A stretch of 64,000 bases of DNA from Subdoligranulum variabile. Its GTDB lineage: Bacteria; Bacillota; Clostridia; Oscillospirales; Ruminococcaceae. Every line of letters starts with the position of its first letter. The stretch's first letter is position 1. The DNA lies in NCBI GenBank assembly GCA_004554775.1, contig SFKI01000003.1, positions 220,991-284,990 of the forward strand, read 5' to 3'. Below the pieces are notes generated by a model. The model had not been told where the DNA came from, ran no database searches, and worked only from the letters and a program-made list of their open reading frames with translations. The position numbers were made by a program, and so were the translations under genes. This document shows, piece after piece, positions 41,888 through 51,150 of this stretch.

Positions 41888-42814
41888 TTATACTAGGGGA
41901 TACAGTTGTATGCTAAGGGTAAAGTTCCACGTTTCATCTGGGGTCAGCACCGGGCAGGCGTTGTGCTGCCGGGCATTGGGGATACCATCATAGTAGCCGT
42001 TGGTCGGTTCCAGCGCACAGTTTATATCACCGCGGTACCCACCGCTGGTAGCCCAAAACCCCAGATACGGCAGCATATTGCTGTCATATTCCAGCTGTGC
42101 CGCCATCTGGCTGGCGGGGTACTCATACCGGCAGCAGCCCTCTTTTACAGCGGATGCCGCGTAGTATTTCAGCGCACCGTCCGGCGGCATAACTTGCAGG
42201 TCGATGTTTCCGCGTGGACCAGCAGCCATAGGATAGGAGAGTTTTGTAGTGGCTTCGCCCAGCCAGTCACTGGTAAATGTGTTTTCCACCTGCGTCACCT
42301 CCGGCGGCATCACGATGCGCATGCCCGGCTCACAATGCACCAGACAATGGCATACCCATAAAGCGGGCAGCGGCTCATTGCCGGGGTTATGGATGCGGTA
42401 GCTGCAGACCAGGCGGTTTCCCGCAAGATGAATCTGCTTTTCGTAGGTATAGCCAAGTTCGGGGCTTTGCCAGCGCAGGCAGAGCATTTCGCCGATGGCT
42501 TCGGCGGTAAAAGCAGCGCTCCACAGTTCACCATGATCCGGGTACTGCACAGTACGACCACCCATCTGCACTTCGCAGGCATCTACCGTTGGGAAAGCAT
42601 CATCAAACCCGCAGGCTTCGTAGTCAGAAAAGTCATCACCCCTGTGGGCTTTGCGGAACGTGCCATTCGGGTTTTGAAACAGCAGTTCCCAATTTTGCGA
42701 CCGATAGACCAGCGAGGCCACTTTGCCGCCATGTTCTGGCAAAATGATCGCCATCAAAACGTCGTTTTGCAGTTTCCAGGCAGATGTCCCCATAAACATT
42801 GTTGGTTCCAGCAT
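41888..42814 (-). CDS. Aldose 1-epimerase (galactose mutarotase-like) family protein
   Basis: 308 residues with the beta-sandwich pattern of mutarotases: ILPEHGGKVASLVY near 24-37, YPDHGELWSAAF (His/Glu region), and a late ALEPTNGYYDGIP. Equilibrating anomers of the imported sugar before oxidation by the SDR dehydrogenase fits this locus. The overall similarity is to the broad DUF4432/mutarotase group, so a lectin-like or other sugar role is possible. Confidence 0.78.
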   Translation of the reverse strand: MLEPTMFMGTSAWKLQNDVLMAIILPEHGGKVASLVYRSQNWELLFQNPNGTFRKAHRGDDFSDYEACGFDDAFPTVDACEVQMGGRTVQYPDHGELWSAAFTAEAIGEMLCLRWQSPELGYTYEKQIHLAGNRLVCSYRIHNPGNEPLPALWVCHCLVHCEPGMRIVMPPEVTQVENTFTSDWLGEATTKLSYPMAAGPRGNIDLQVMPPDGALKYYAASAVKEGCCRYEYPASQMAAQLEYDSNMLPYLGFWATSGGYRGDINCALEPTNGYYDGIPNARQHNACPVLTPDETWNFTLSIQLYPLV

Positions 42815-42835
42815 AGCAAGCCTGTCCTTTCCGGG

Positions 42836-45800
42836 TCAGTTCAGCTTCATACCACGGTGAATGCGCACACCGGCGTGGTTAACATCCAGCTTCTGTGCTT
42901 CGGCGAAGCAATCTTCAGCCTTGGTCTCCTCGCCCATGCCCAGCATACCCAAACCGCGCATAAACAGGCAATGCACGCGGTTACGGATGTTGAGGTCCTC
43001 CTCGAAAATTTGCAGATCTGGCAGCGATACGGCAAAGTAGTCGATCTTGACTTCATCGTTCAGGTGCTTTTCTGCGTAGGCGATTAGCTTGTTGAAGCGG
43101 CTGCGGGCACCATTTTCATCGCCTAGTGCGCGGTGTGCCAAGCCCTGATAGAAGATCATTTCCGGTGGCTGGTCGTTGTAGTACATCATGCCAGCAGGCT
43201 CACTCAGGCCCACACCTGCTTTTTCAAAGGCAGCACGGGCAGCGTTCTCGTGACCCATGCTGCGTTCAGCCAGGCCCATGTAGTAGTAAATGTCGTTTTC
43301 CTGGGCACCGGCCAGCTTGCCTTCACCAAGGTTATGCGGGTAGACGGTGGCACGCTGCAAAAGTTCCACAGCCTTCTCGGCGTTTCCGTCCTTCAGGCCC
43401 TGCTTGGCAAGCTCGGTCAGAGACATGCGGTATTGGGCGGGGACTTTGCCCTCGCTGCCCTCCCATGGGTGGAAGTGGCGTGCCATCAGCATATCCAGCG
43501 CTTCCTGATAACGGCCTTTGGCGTTGTAAAGGCTGATGTATTCCAGATACAGGTCGTCGCGTTTCTTCACGACGTCGAGGTGCTTCTCCAGCAGCGGCAG
43601 GCGGGCGTCAGCGTCGGCACCTAGCTTTTTGTGCAGCTGATCCAGCTCCATCAGCACGCGGGCATCGCTTTCATCCAGCGCGTAGGCACGCTCCATCTCG
43701 GCTAGGGCATCCTGCGGACGGTTGCATTTATTGTAGTAGGCCAGCGCCAAGTTGCGATGCGCGGTGGGGAAGGTATCGTCCAGATCGCGGCTGCGCTCCC
43801 AGCAGGCAATAGCCGGGGCGTACTGGCGCTTGTCGTACCAGAGGTCGCCCAGATAATACAAGCCCTTGGCATCGGTGGAGTTCTTTTCAACGGCAGCGGT
43901 CAAGGCCAGCATGTCCTCGATGCGGTGCGGGAAGCAGTAATCGCTGGGTGCCTTGGCGGCTAGCGCACGCTGCACAGCGGCATCGTCGGTGCGCTCCATG
44001 GCATCGTAGAAGGTTGCCAGGTGGTAATGAACCATCGGGTACTGCTGGCCGCGGGCAATCACGCCCTCCAGCACTTGGGCAGCAGTGTCATATAAGCCGG
44101 CCTCAGCGTACTGCAAGGCAAGCTCAATGGCCCAGTTGGCCTGCGGTGTCAGCGTATCCAGCAGGGCTTTGCGGCTGTCGCCGCCCAGTTCCCAGCGGGC
44201 TGCATAGTCCATGGGGTCAATGCGCAGGGTTTCCTTGGCGAAGGCTTCGGCCTCATCAGCACGGCCTAGGCGTTGCAGCAAAGCGGTCTTGAGGGCGCGG
44301 GCTTCCATGTTGTGGGCACCCTGCACCAGACTGCGCTCGACATGGGCAAGTGCCAGCGGCAGATCACCATCGGCGGCTTTCAGGCAGGCCATGGCGTAGA
44401 AGGACGCAGCCTGCCAGGCACCGCTCCAGGTCGCCTTATAATAGGCATCGTAGGCTTCGGCGTTCCGGCCCTGATATTGCAGACAGAGACCCAGGTTGTA
44501 GTAGGGCTCGCTGTCATAGGGGTTGGGGTTCGAGCGGGTGTACTTGGCAATCGCCGCACGGAAGTACGGCTCAGCTTCCTTCAGGCAGCCACGGCGCAGC
44601 AAAAGCAGACCGTAGGCATTGTTGATGCGGGCGTCGGTGGGGTCGCGCTTCAAGCCCTCGAGATAGTAATCCTCCGGCAGATAGGTGGCATGGCGGTACT
44701 GCTCGATGTGCTGGCCATAGAGGAAGAGGTCCTCGTTGGTGGCAGCCTTTTCCGGCTCGGGACAGGCCTTGGCTGGGTCTGGCGTTTTTTCGATCTTCTC
44801 GGCTTTCGGCGTGTAGGCCAAAACCTGCTTGCCGGTGCCGGTGAACACTTTCAATGTCAGGTGTGTGGCGTCAGTGCCCGCATTCTCCACATTCACTTTC
44901 AGCACGTTGACAGGGGAGAGGTTCTGCGTGGTCTCCCACAGCGGTTCACCGTCTTTTTCGAGGACAACGCGCATACCGGGCTGGTCGCCGGTAGCGTAAA
45001 CGGCCACTTCGGCGGTGGTGCCGTGCAGTTCCAGGCAGACGGCGGCGTCAGTCTCGGCGCATTTGACCATGCCGATCTCTTTGTACGGCATGAAATACTG
45101 GGTAAAAGTCTTTTCTTCGTAGGGGGCCAGCCAGGTAAAGTCGGGCTGGTTGTCGGTAAAGCAGCCGGTCATCAGCTCCACATAGGGGCCGTCGTCGTCG
45201 GTCAGGTTGCGATCCCAGGCTTTGCCAAAGTCGCCGCAGCCCCATGTCCATTGCTTTTTGCCCGGGGAGATGTGGTGGTCGGCCACATGCAGGATCCCGG
45301 CCTTTTTGCCGTGGTCATAGCCTCCGACAAAGTCGTAATCCGAGTGATAGGCCATGTACGAGGTCGGCACTGGGATGTTCTTGTAGCGGGAGATATCCAC
45401 ACCGGCGGAATAATCCTGCTTGTAGTAAACACCGGTAGCTATGGGGAAGCGGGACACATCGCGCTTGCCGTGGTCCATAACAGCGTGTACATCGGGCGGG
45501 AAGACCGACTGCGTATCATCGTTGACAGGCACTGCCGGGTTGGCCCACCACAGGAACGTCTGCGGCATAGGCGTGCGGTTGTGCAGCCGGGCATCAATTT
45601 GGATATAAGCCTTATCGGGATAGATGGTAAAGCTGGCCATGCCCTTGGTGCGGAACATGTTCTCGATCTCACTGACAATGACCGTGCAGCTGCCATCCGG
45701 GTTCTGGCGGATGTCGCAGTCTACGGGGTCGTAGGTGCTGGGGCGGTGGTGCTGCGGCCAGTTGAACTCAATGCCGCCACTGATCCACGGGCCAGCCAGG

Positions 45801-46126
45801 CCGACCAGCGCCGGCTTGATAACGTGGTTGTAGTAGACGAAATCGTAATGATTGGTCTTATCATACGCGCGCTGGATGCGGCCGCCCAGCTCAGGCAGGA
45901 CCATCACGTACAGGTACTTATTTTCCAGGCAGAGGGCGTGGTAAACATGATCCTCTTTCTCGTCCTCGATCTTATCAATGACGCTGTGCGGATACACTTT
46001 ACCGCTGCTGCCCTGGTAAACACGCTTTTCCAGGAACATGGGGTTTTTGTCCGGCTTGCCGACCGGATAGGTGGGGATGGTGACATCTTCCCGCCAGACA
46101 GCAACGCCTTCCGTAATATTTTTCAT
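42836..46126 (-). CDS. Large DUF5107 / tetratricopeptide-repeat protein
   Basis: 1096 residues, no signal peptide. Residues 1-350 form the DUF5107 domain, a carbohydrate-handling-like beta-sandwich (LENKYLYVMVLPELGGRIQR resembles mutarotase-type cores). From about 465 to the end there is a long array of TPR-like repeats (for example AEPYFRAAIAKY..., YNLGLCLQYQGRNAEAYDAY). Function not established for the family; its place between a mutarotase and a creatininase-family gene in a sugar operon suggests carbohydrate binding or an unusual epimerase/hydrolase with a protein-docking tail. Confidence 0.8.
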   Translation of the reverse strand: MKNITEGVAVWREDVTIPTYPVGKPDKNPMFLEKRVYQGSSGKVYPHSVIDKIEDEKEDHVYHALCLENKYLYVMVLPELGGRIQRAYDKTNHYDFVYYNHVIKPALVGLAGPWISGGIEFNWPQHHRPSTYDPVDCDIRQNPDGSCTVIVSEIENMFRTKGMASFTIYPDKAYIQIDARLHNRTPMPQTFLWWANPAVPVNDDTQSVFPPDVHAVMDHGKRDVSRFPIATGVYYKQDYSAGVDISRYKNIPVPTSYMAYHSDYDFVGGYDHGKKAGILHVADHHISPGKKQWTWGCGDFGKAWDRNLTDDDGPYVELMTGCFTDNQPDFTWLAPYEEKTFTQYFMPYKEIGMVKCAETDAAVCLELHGTTAEVAVYATGDQPGMRVVLEKDGEPLWETTQNLSPVNVLKVNVENAGTDATHLTLKVFTGTGKQVLAYTPKAEKIEKTPDPAKACPEPEKAATNEDLFLYGQHIEQYRHATYLPEDYYLEGLKRDPTDARINNAYGLLLLRRGCLKEAEPYFRAAIAKYTRSNPNPYDSEPYYNLGLCLQYQGRNAEAYDAYYKATWSGAWQAASFYAMACLKAADGDLPLALAHVERSLVQGAHNMEARALKTALLQRLGRADEAEAFAKETLRIDPMDYAARWELGGDSRKALLDTLTPQANWAIELALQYAEAGLYDTAAQVLEGVIARGQQYPMVHYHLATFYDAMERTDDAAVQRALAAKAPSDYCFPHRIEDMLALTAAVEKNSTDAKGLYYLGDLWYDKRQYAPAIACWERSRDLDDTFPTAHRNLALAYYNKCNRPQDALAEMERAYALDESDARVLMELDQLHKKLGADADARLPLLEKHLDVVKKRDDLYLEYISLYNAKGRYQEALDMLMARHFHPWEGSEGKVPAQYRMSLTELAKQGLKDGNAEKAVELLQRATVYPHNLGEGKLAGAQENDIYYYMGLAERSMGHENAARAAFEKAGVGLSEPAGMMYYNDQPPEMIFYQGLAHRALGDENGARSRFNKLIAYAEKHLNDEVKIDYFAVSLPDLQIFEEDLNIRNRVHCLFMRGLGMLGMGEETKAEDCFAEAQKLDVNHAGVRIHRGMKLN

Positions 46127-46159
46127 AGAAAAACCACTCCTATATGCAAATATGAAAAA

Positions 46160-46975
46160 TCAAGATTCATTGGCAAGACCTTGCGGTTGGCATTGCTTCT
46201 GCCAGGCCTCTTCCACAAGGCGTGCGCAAACGTCTACCGTGTATTCCACGATGTGCCGTCCCAGTTCCGGGGTGGCATCCCGAGGGTCGTAGCGGACGCT
46301 GTAATCTTCGTTCGGACCTTTTTCAAAGGTCTCACTGTCGGCAATGCCGTACTGTGCGGTATAGATTTTCTCGGGTTTGGGCGGCAGGCGGTCCAGCTCC
46401 ACAGCCTCGGGGCAAAGGTAATCAAAAATCGCCGTTTCCACCAGGCCTGCATGGCCAATGCTTGCGCCGCAGCCCTCTACCAGGGACATCATCGTCATAA
46501 CACAGCAGCCGCTTAACTGCGAATACTCTTTGCAGATCCGCTGCAAGATTTCCAGTTGCTTATCCGCGCCGTGGCCGTTCAGCCATACAATTTGCCGGAA
46601 GCCCATGCCCAACAGCATCTGGGTTTGCTGGCGGACGATACTCTCGAACAGAATGGGCGGCCAGTAAAAGCTTTTTACGGCATTATGAGGGAAATCCATA
46701 CCCGTGATCTGCTCCGTGCCGGTAAAGCCCAGCTTGCGCAAGGTTTCAGGATCGCGGGGTGTTTCAGTGCCAATATACAGCGGGGGCATTACGACACCGC
46801 CTGTACGTTTTGCTGTTTCAACCGCCACCGAATACGCATTGACGGTATCCATCCCCATACCCATATGGGGGCCGTGCCATTCCATACTGCCAACCGGCTG
46901 GTATACCAAACTGCGCCCATTTACTTCTTGCAGAAGCTCCGCCGGGACGAGGGTTTCAAAACGAATTTTGCCCAT
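46160..46975 (-). CDS. Creatininase-family amidohydrolase
   Basis: 271 residues. Metal motifs GSMEWHGPHMGMGMDT (E32, H34 and H37, D43) and LNGHGADKQ are intact, with a later HAGLVETA supplying the last glutamate. The family includes creatininase, riboflavin-pathway FAPy deformylase and mycofactocin peptidase MftE. In this sugar operon it may open a lactone or amide bond of a sugar derivative. Specific substrate unknown. Confidence 0.82.
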   Translation of the reverse strand: MGKIRFETLVPAELLQEVNGRSLVYQPVGSMEWHGPHMGMGMDTVNAYSVAVETAKRTGGVVMPPLYIGTETPRDPETLRKLGFTGTEQITGMDFPHNAVKSFYWPPILFESIVRQQTQMLLGMGFRQIVWLNGHGADKQLEILQRICKEYSQLSGCCVMTMMSLVEGCGASIGHAGLVETAIFDYLCPEAVELDRLPPKPEKIYTAQYGIADSETFEKGPNEDYSVRYDPRDATPELGRHIVEYTVDVCARLVEEAWQKQCQPQGLANES

Positions 46976-47001
46976 TCTTTCACGCTCTTCTCATAACAAA
47001 A

Positions 47002-47029
47002 GGGACCGCGGTTTGTTTGCCGCGGCCCC
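47002..47029 (-). terminator. Intra-operon hairpin after the binding-protein gene
   Basis: GGGACCGCGG / CCGCGGCCCC with a TTTGTTTG loop; on the minus strand TTTTGTTATG follows. Probably limits read-through from the transporter genes to the catabolic genes. Confidence 0.55.
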
Positions 47030-47068
47030 ACGATTCGTGTTTGTGCCGCCAGAATGCAGCAGGCTTAC

Positions 47069-48139
47069 TTAGTTCACATACTCCGGCATGATGCTTGCCA
47101 GATCATCGCCATACTCAACGATGGTAGCGCCAACAGCATAGGTTTCGGGAATCTCCGTGCCCTTCTCGATGTGGTCGACCATTTCGGTAGCTGCGGTGCT
47201 GCCGATGTCCAGAGCAGAGAAATAGGCGGCAGCGCGGAAGCAGGAATCCTCGTTGTTGAACTCATCCTCGCAGAGGTAAGCGCCCAGACCAACAACCATC
47301 GAGTCAGCACCCAGACCAGCGGACTCAATTGCACGGGCAGCCCCCTGGCTGCTCTCATCGGAAACGCCCAGAACCAGCCACTTCTTGATTTCGGGATGAC
47401 CGGTGATCACAGCGTTTGCAGCCTGATTGCCATCCTCAGCAGATGTATCGCAGTCAGCGCGGAAAATGCGGCTCTCAGGGAAGTCGGGCAGGTTTTCTTT
47501 CAAAGCGTCCACTTCACCATCGGTGCGGGGTACGCAGGAAGAAACGGTATCGGCGGTCATCAGCAGGATACCAAAACTGTCGTCGTCGGCAAGGTTGTTG
47601 TCCTTGACGTAGTTGGCACCCCACTCACCGGTTGTCTTGCCGATATTGTAGCCATCAATGCCGACCCACGGTGCCAGCTTGGTGCCGTCCTCAGTCTCCA
47701 GCGCATCGTCAACAGCGATAACGGGGATACCAGCTTCGCTCAGCATATCCACGGTAGTCTGGCTCAGGTTCTGGTCAGGTACACAGACGAGAACGCCATC
47801 GACCTTATCGGCGATAACCGTGTTCAGCTGCTCCATGTAAGTAGCGGCATTCAGGTCAGCATCCAGAAACTTCCAGGTGTAACCGGCATCCTCAACGACC
47901 TTTTGGGAGGCTGCGCCTTCCTGAATGAACCAGGTCGCGGTGCCCATTTTATAAATGCCAACGATCGTCTTGCTGCCAGAGGAAGAGGTGGATTCTGCGG
48001 TGCTATCAGTGGTAGAAGCGGCTGCAGAATCAGCTGCGGGTACCGCCGAGCTGGCGGAAGAGCCGCCACAGGCTGCCAAGCTTGCCATCATTGCCAGAGA
48101 AAGACCGGCTGCGAGTACGTTTTTCATCGTGTGTTTCAT
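47069..48139 (-). CDS. Sugar-binding lipoprotein, RbsB-like
   Basis: 356 residues from ATG 48139 behind AAAAAGGAGAA. Lipobox SLAAC (C24), Ser/Ala/Thr-rich linker (30-55), then a periplasmic-binding-protein type 1 fold starting TIVGIYKMGTATWFIQ. Partner of the permease and ATPase upstream. Ligand is probably galactose or a related monosaccharide; CxxGxx-type details do not decide. Confidence 0.9.
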   Translation of the reverse strand: MKHTMKNVLAAGLSLAMMASLAACGGSSASSAVPAADSAAASTTDSTAESTSSSGSKTIVGIYKMGTATWFIQEGAASQKVVEDAGYTWKFLDADLNAATYMEQLNTVIADKVDGVLVCVPDQNLSQTTVDMLSEAGIPVIAVDDALETEDGTKLAPWVGIDGYNIGKTTGEWGANYVKDNNLADDDSFGILLMTADTVSSCVPRTDGEVDALKENLPDFPESRIFRADCDTSAEDGNQAANAVITGHPEIKKWLVLGVSDESSQGAARAIESAGLGADSMVVGLGAYLCEDEFNNEDSCFRAAAYFSALDIGSTAATEMVDHIEKGTEIPETYAVGATIVEYGDDLASIMPEYVN

Positions 48140-48215
48140 GGTTTGTTCTCCTTTTTTTGTTTGTGTATGCTTGCAGGCAGTTTCCGAATCTGCCTTACTC
48201 CTAAGGAAAACCCGG

Positions 48216-49238
48216 TTACTTATTCTCTTTGCCGGGGATCGTGATGCCGCGGGCTGCCATACTCTCTGCCAGGGCATGCTTATCGCGGTTATGCTTGCGG
48301 TAAAAGTCGAATGCCAGCGCAACAACCAGCAGCGCACCCTGTGCAACTTCCTGCCAGAAGGTCTGCACGCCGACCATGTTCAAGCCGGTCTTGAAGCCTT
48401 GCAGGACCAGCATGCCCAGGAAGGTGCCGAAGATGGTGCCGACGCCGCCTGTAAAGGCAGTGCCGCCCAGAACAGCTGCGGTGATGGCATCAAATTCCAG
48501 ACCCTCGCAGGCGGAGGGCTGACCAGAGTTCATACGGGCTGCCAGCATGATGCCTGCAAAGGCGGCCAGACCGGACTCCATAATATGCAGCTTAAAGATG
48601 ATGGCTTTGGGATTCAGTCCTGCCAGACGTGCGGCGTAGGTATTGCCACCCAGCACATAGATGCTGCGACCGAAGTAGGTCTTGCTGAGCATGATGCCAA
48701 AGACGATGAAGCTGATCAGCAGAAGCAAAACGGGCAGCGGCAGGAAACCGAAGATGCGGTAGTTGCCCAAGCGGATAAAAGTCTTATTGCTGATAGCGAC
48801 CGCCTTGCCGTTGCACAGGATGTAAGCAGCGCCGCGCGCCACGCTCATGGTAGCCAGAGTCGCGATAAAGGGCTGCAGGTTCAGCATGGTGACGAGGGTG
48901 GCATTGATAGCACCGACCATACAGCCAACCAGAACGGAAATCAGAATAGCCAGCACGACGGGTACGCCCATGCGGACCAGGATAGCTGCCAGAACACCGG
49001 CGCAGGCCGCCACGGAACCGGCAGACAGGTCGTTCTGTCCGGCGATGATCAGGTTTGTTTCGCCGATGGCCACAAAGCCGGTCAGCGAGCAGGCAATCAG
49101 GACGTTGGTCAGGTTGCTGCCACTCATATAGTTCGGGTTCAATGAACCGAACAAGATCACGAGCAGGATCATGGCAACGATCAAAGTGATCTTATCAGCC
49201 AGATCGCTCTTTTTCAGTTTGTTCATCAGATTTTTCAT
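48216..49238 (-). CDS. Sugar ABC transporter permease, RbsC-like
   Basis: 340 residues, eight or more hydrophobic helices. GETNLIIAGQNDLSAGSVAACAGV and AAVLGGTAFTGGVGTIFGT are hallmark BPD_transp_2 motifs. Its ATG overlaps the ATPase stop (ATGA region). Confidence 0.93.
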   Translation of the reverse strand: MKNLMNKLKKSDLADKITLIVAMILLVILFGSLNPNYMSGSNLTNVLIACSLTGFVAIGETNLIIAGQNDLSAGSVAACAGVLAAILVRMGVPVVLAILISVLVGCMVGAINATLVTMLNLQPFIATLATMSVARGAAYILCNGKAVAISNKTFIRLGNYRIFGFLPLPVLLLLISFIVFGIMLSKTYFGRSIYVLGGNTYAARLAGLNPKAIIFKLHIMESGLAAFAGIMLAARMNSGQPSACEGLEFDAITAAVLGGTAFTGGVGTIFGTFLGMLVLQGFKTGLNMVGVQTFWQEVAQGALLVVALAFDFYRKHNRDKHALAESMAARGITIPGKENK

Positions 49239-50761
49239 GCCAGTGCCTCCTGTTTGGTTTTCTGCTCCGGCTCACTTGCCATAGCATAAGTCAGGATCTT
49301 TTCTTCGCTGAAATCCTTGCGCAGCAACTCGCCGCTGATACGACCGTCCCGCATGACCAGGATGCGGTCGGACAGACCAATGATTTCCGGCAACTCCGAG
49401 GAAATGACGATGACCGCCATACCCTGCTGCGCACATTCAGTGATGATGCGGTAAAACTCCGCTTTGGCTACAACGTCAATGCCCTTGGTAGGCTCATCCA
49501 AGATCAGGACTTTGGGGTGGGTTTCCAGCCAGCGGGCGAGGATGACCTTTTGCTGGTTGCCGCCGGACAACTGCGAGATCAGCTTGGCGGAATCCGGTGT
49601 ACGGATGTTCAGCTCCTTGATTTCACGCAGGGCAATATCTTCTTCCTTGTCCGTTTGCAGGAAACCGACCTTGCTGCGCAGTTTCTTCAGCATCGAAATC
49701 GTGATGTTGCCGCGCACCGAAATGTTAGGCAGGATGCCCTGCATTTTGCGATCCTCCGGCACCATGGCAAAGCCAAGTTCCAGCGCCTGCGCGGGTGATC
49801 TGGGGGCAACTTCTTTGCCTTCCATCTTGATCGTACCGGAATAGACAGGATCCAGCCCGAACAGCGCCCGCATAACCTCGGTGCGTCCTGCGCCGACCAG
49901 CCCTGCAAAGCCCAGGATTTCACCGCGGTGGGCGGTGAACGATACCTTATTTACATAGGGTGTGCAGAGTTCCTTGACCTCCAGTAGATCTTCGCCAGGC
50001 TTTTCGTTATGCGGCAGGTCGTTGAAGATATCACCCAGTGAACGACCGACCATCAAGCGGATCAACTCATCTTCCGGCGTGGTGGCCTGGTCAACGATGG
50101 AGACCAAGCGACCGTCCTTAAAAATGATGACCTTTTGCGCCACCTGTGCGATCTCATTCATACGGTGGGAAACGTAAAAAATGACTTTTCCCTCTGCCTT
50201 CAGCTGACGGATGATATCGAACAGGATGTCAATTTCTTTATCGCTCAAACTGGCGGTGGGTTCATCGAACGCGATAATGTTGGAATCGCGGTTGATGGCT
50301 TTCATGATTTCGACCATCTGCTGGTGTGCGATGCTCAGCGAGCCGACCTTTGTATCAGGGCTGATGCTCAACCCAAACCGTTTGGCAATGGCTGCCGTGC
50401 GCTCGTTCATCTGGTCGAAATCGACCATACCATTTTTCTTGCGGGGCCAGTCACCCAGAAAGATGTTTTCTGCCACCGTCATATCGAGCAGGATCTGACG
50501 TTCCTGATAGATGACACTCACGCCGTGGGCAATTGCGTCTTTCGGGGTAGAAAAGTGAATCGGCTTGTCATTGATCAAATACTCACCAAAATCCGGTTGA
50601 TAGTCGCCGTTCAGGATCTTCAACAGGGTGGACTTGCCGGCGCCGTTTTCACCAAGGAATGCGTAGACCTGCCCGCTGGTTGCCTGAAAGCTGATATCAT
50701 CCAGGGCCTTTACTCCGGGAAAGTATTTGCTGATATGCCTGAACTCAACGGAATTGCTCAT
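49235..50761 (-). CDS. Sugar ABC transporter ATPase, RbsA/MglA-like
   Basis: 508 residues from ATG 50761 with GGAGG upstream. Two ABC cassettes: Walker A GENGAGKST (about 37-45) in the first; the second has the usual degenerate GLVGAGRTEVM and signature LSGGNQQKV with LILDEPTKGIDV. First gene of the minus-strand operon, driven by a consensus promoter with a LacI operator. Confidence 0.94.
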   Translation of the reverse strand: MSNSVEFRHISKYFPGVKALDDISFQATSGQVYAFLGENGAGKSTLLKILNGDYQPDFGEYLINDKPIHFSTPKDAIAHGVSVIYQERQILLDMTVAENIFLGDWPRKKNGMVDFDQMNERTAAIAKRFGLSISPDTKVGSLSIAHQQMVEIMKAINRDSNIIAFDEPTASLSDKEIDILFDIIRQLKAEGKVIFYVSHRMNEIAQVAQKVIIFKDGRLVSIVDQATTPEDELIRLMVGRSLGDIFNDLPHNEKPGEDLLEVKELCTPYVNKVSFTAHRGEILGFAGLVGAGRTEVMRALFGLDPVYSGTIKMEGKEVAPRSPAQALELGFAMVPEDRKMQGILPNISVRGNITISMLKKLRSKVGFLQTDKEEDIALREIKELNIRTPDSAKLISQLSGGNQQKVILARWLETHPKVLILDEPTKGIDVVAKAEFYRIITECAQQGMAVIVISSELPEIIGLSDRILVMRDGRISGELLRKDFSEEKILTYAMASEPEQKTKQEALA

Positions 50762-50816
50762 GCAAGCACAGCCTCCTTTACTCCGTTTGTGTATCCATGC
50801 GTTGTGTTGCTTCAAT

Positions 50817-50870
50817 GTGTTTACGTTAACACCTTGGCTGTATTATAAGCTTGTTGCTATATTTTGTCAA
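50817..50870 (-). promoter_or_regulatory. Consensus promoter plus LacI operator, minus-strand galactose operon
   Basis: Minus strand TTGACA (50870-50865), 17-nt spacer, TATAAT (50847-50842): a perfect sigma-A promoter. Downstream lies GTGTTTACGTTAACAC (50817-50832 region), a 16-bp near-palindrome with the ACGT centre typical of LacI-family sites. Confidence 0.8.
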
Positions 50871-51054
50871 CACTGTCTGCCGATATTTGGCGTATTTGTC
50901 AAAAACGGTGATTTAAATTGTTTATTTTCCCCAATTTGAACATCTGCGGTGTGCTTTTTGGCATATTTTTGTCTGCTTTCCGCTCTGCTTTCAATCAGTA
51001 ATGCTCTTATCGACTAATTTGCTTTGTGGAAATCAGATATTTTTATTTAAATTG

Positions 51055-51098
51055 TTGCATTTCTAAAAAGCTGTGTTATAATTAGGTTAACGTACACA
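51055..51098 (+). promoter_or_regulatory. Promoter plus LacI operator, plus-strand galactose operon
   Basis: TTGCAT (51055-51060), 16-nt spacer, TATAAT (51077-51082), then GGTTAACGTACACAC, which matches the minus-strand operator (GTTAACGTAAACACA) at nearly every position. 50871-51054 is AT-rich with no gene. Confidence 0.75.
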
Positions 51099-51150
51099 CT
51101 ACTTTCGGTGTGTCGATTGGGTACTGATTTTATGCAAAGGAGCGCTGATT

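Noticed and set aside
44273..46516. 747-codon plus-strand ORF
   Set aside because: Antisense to the DUF5107/TPR gene, whose protein has clear domains and repeats.
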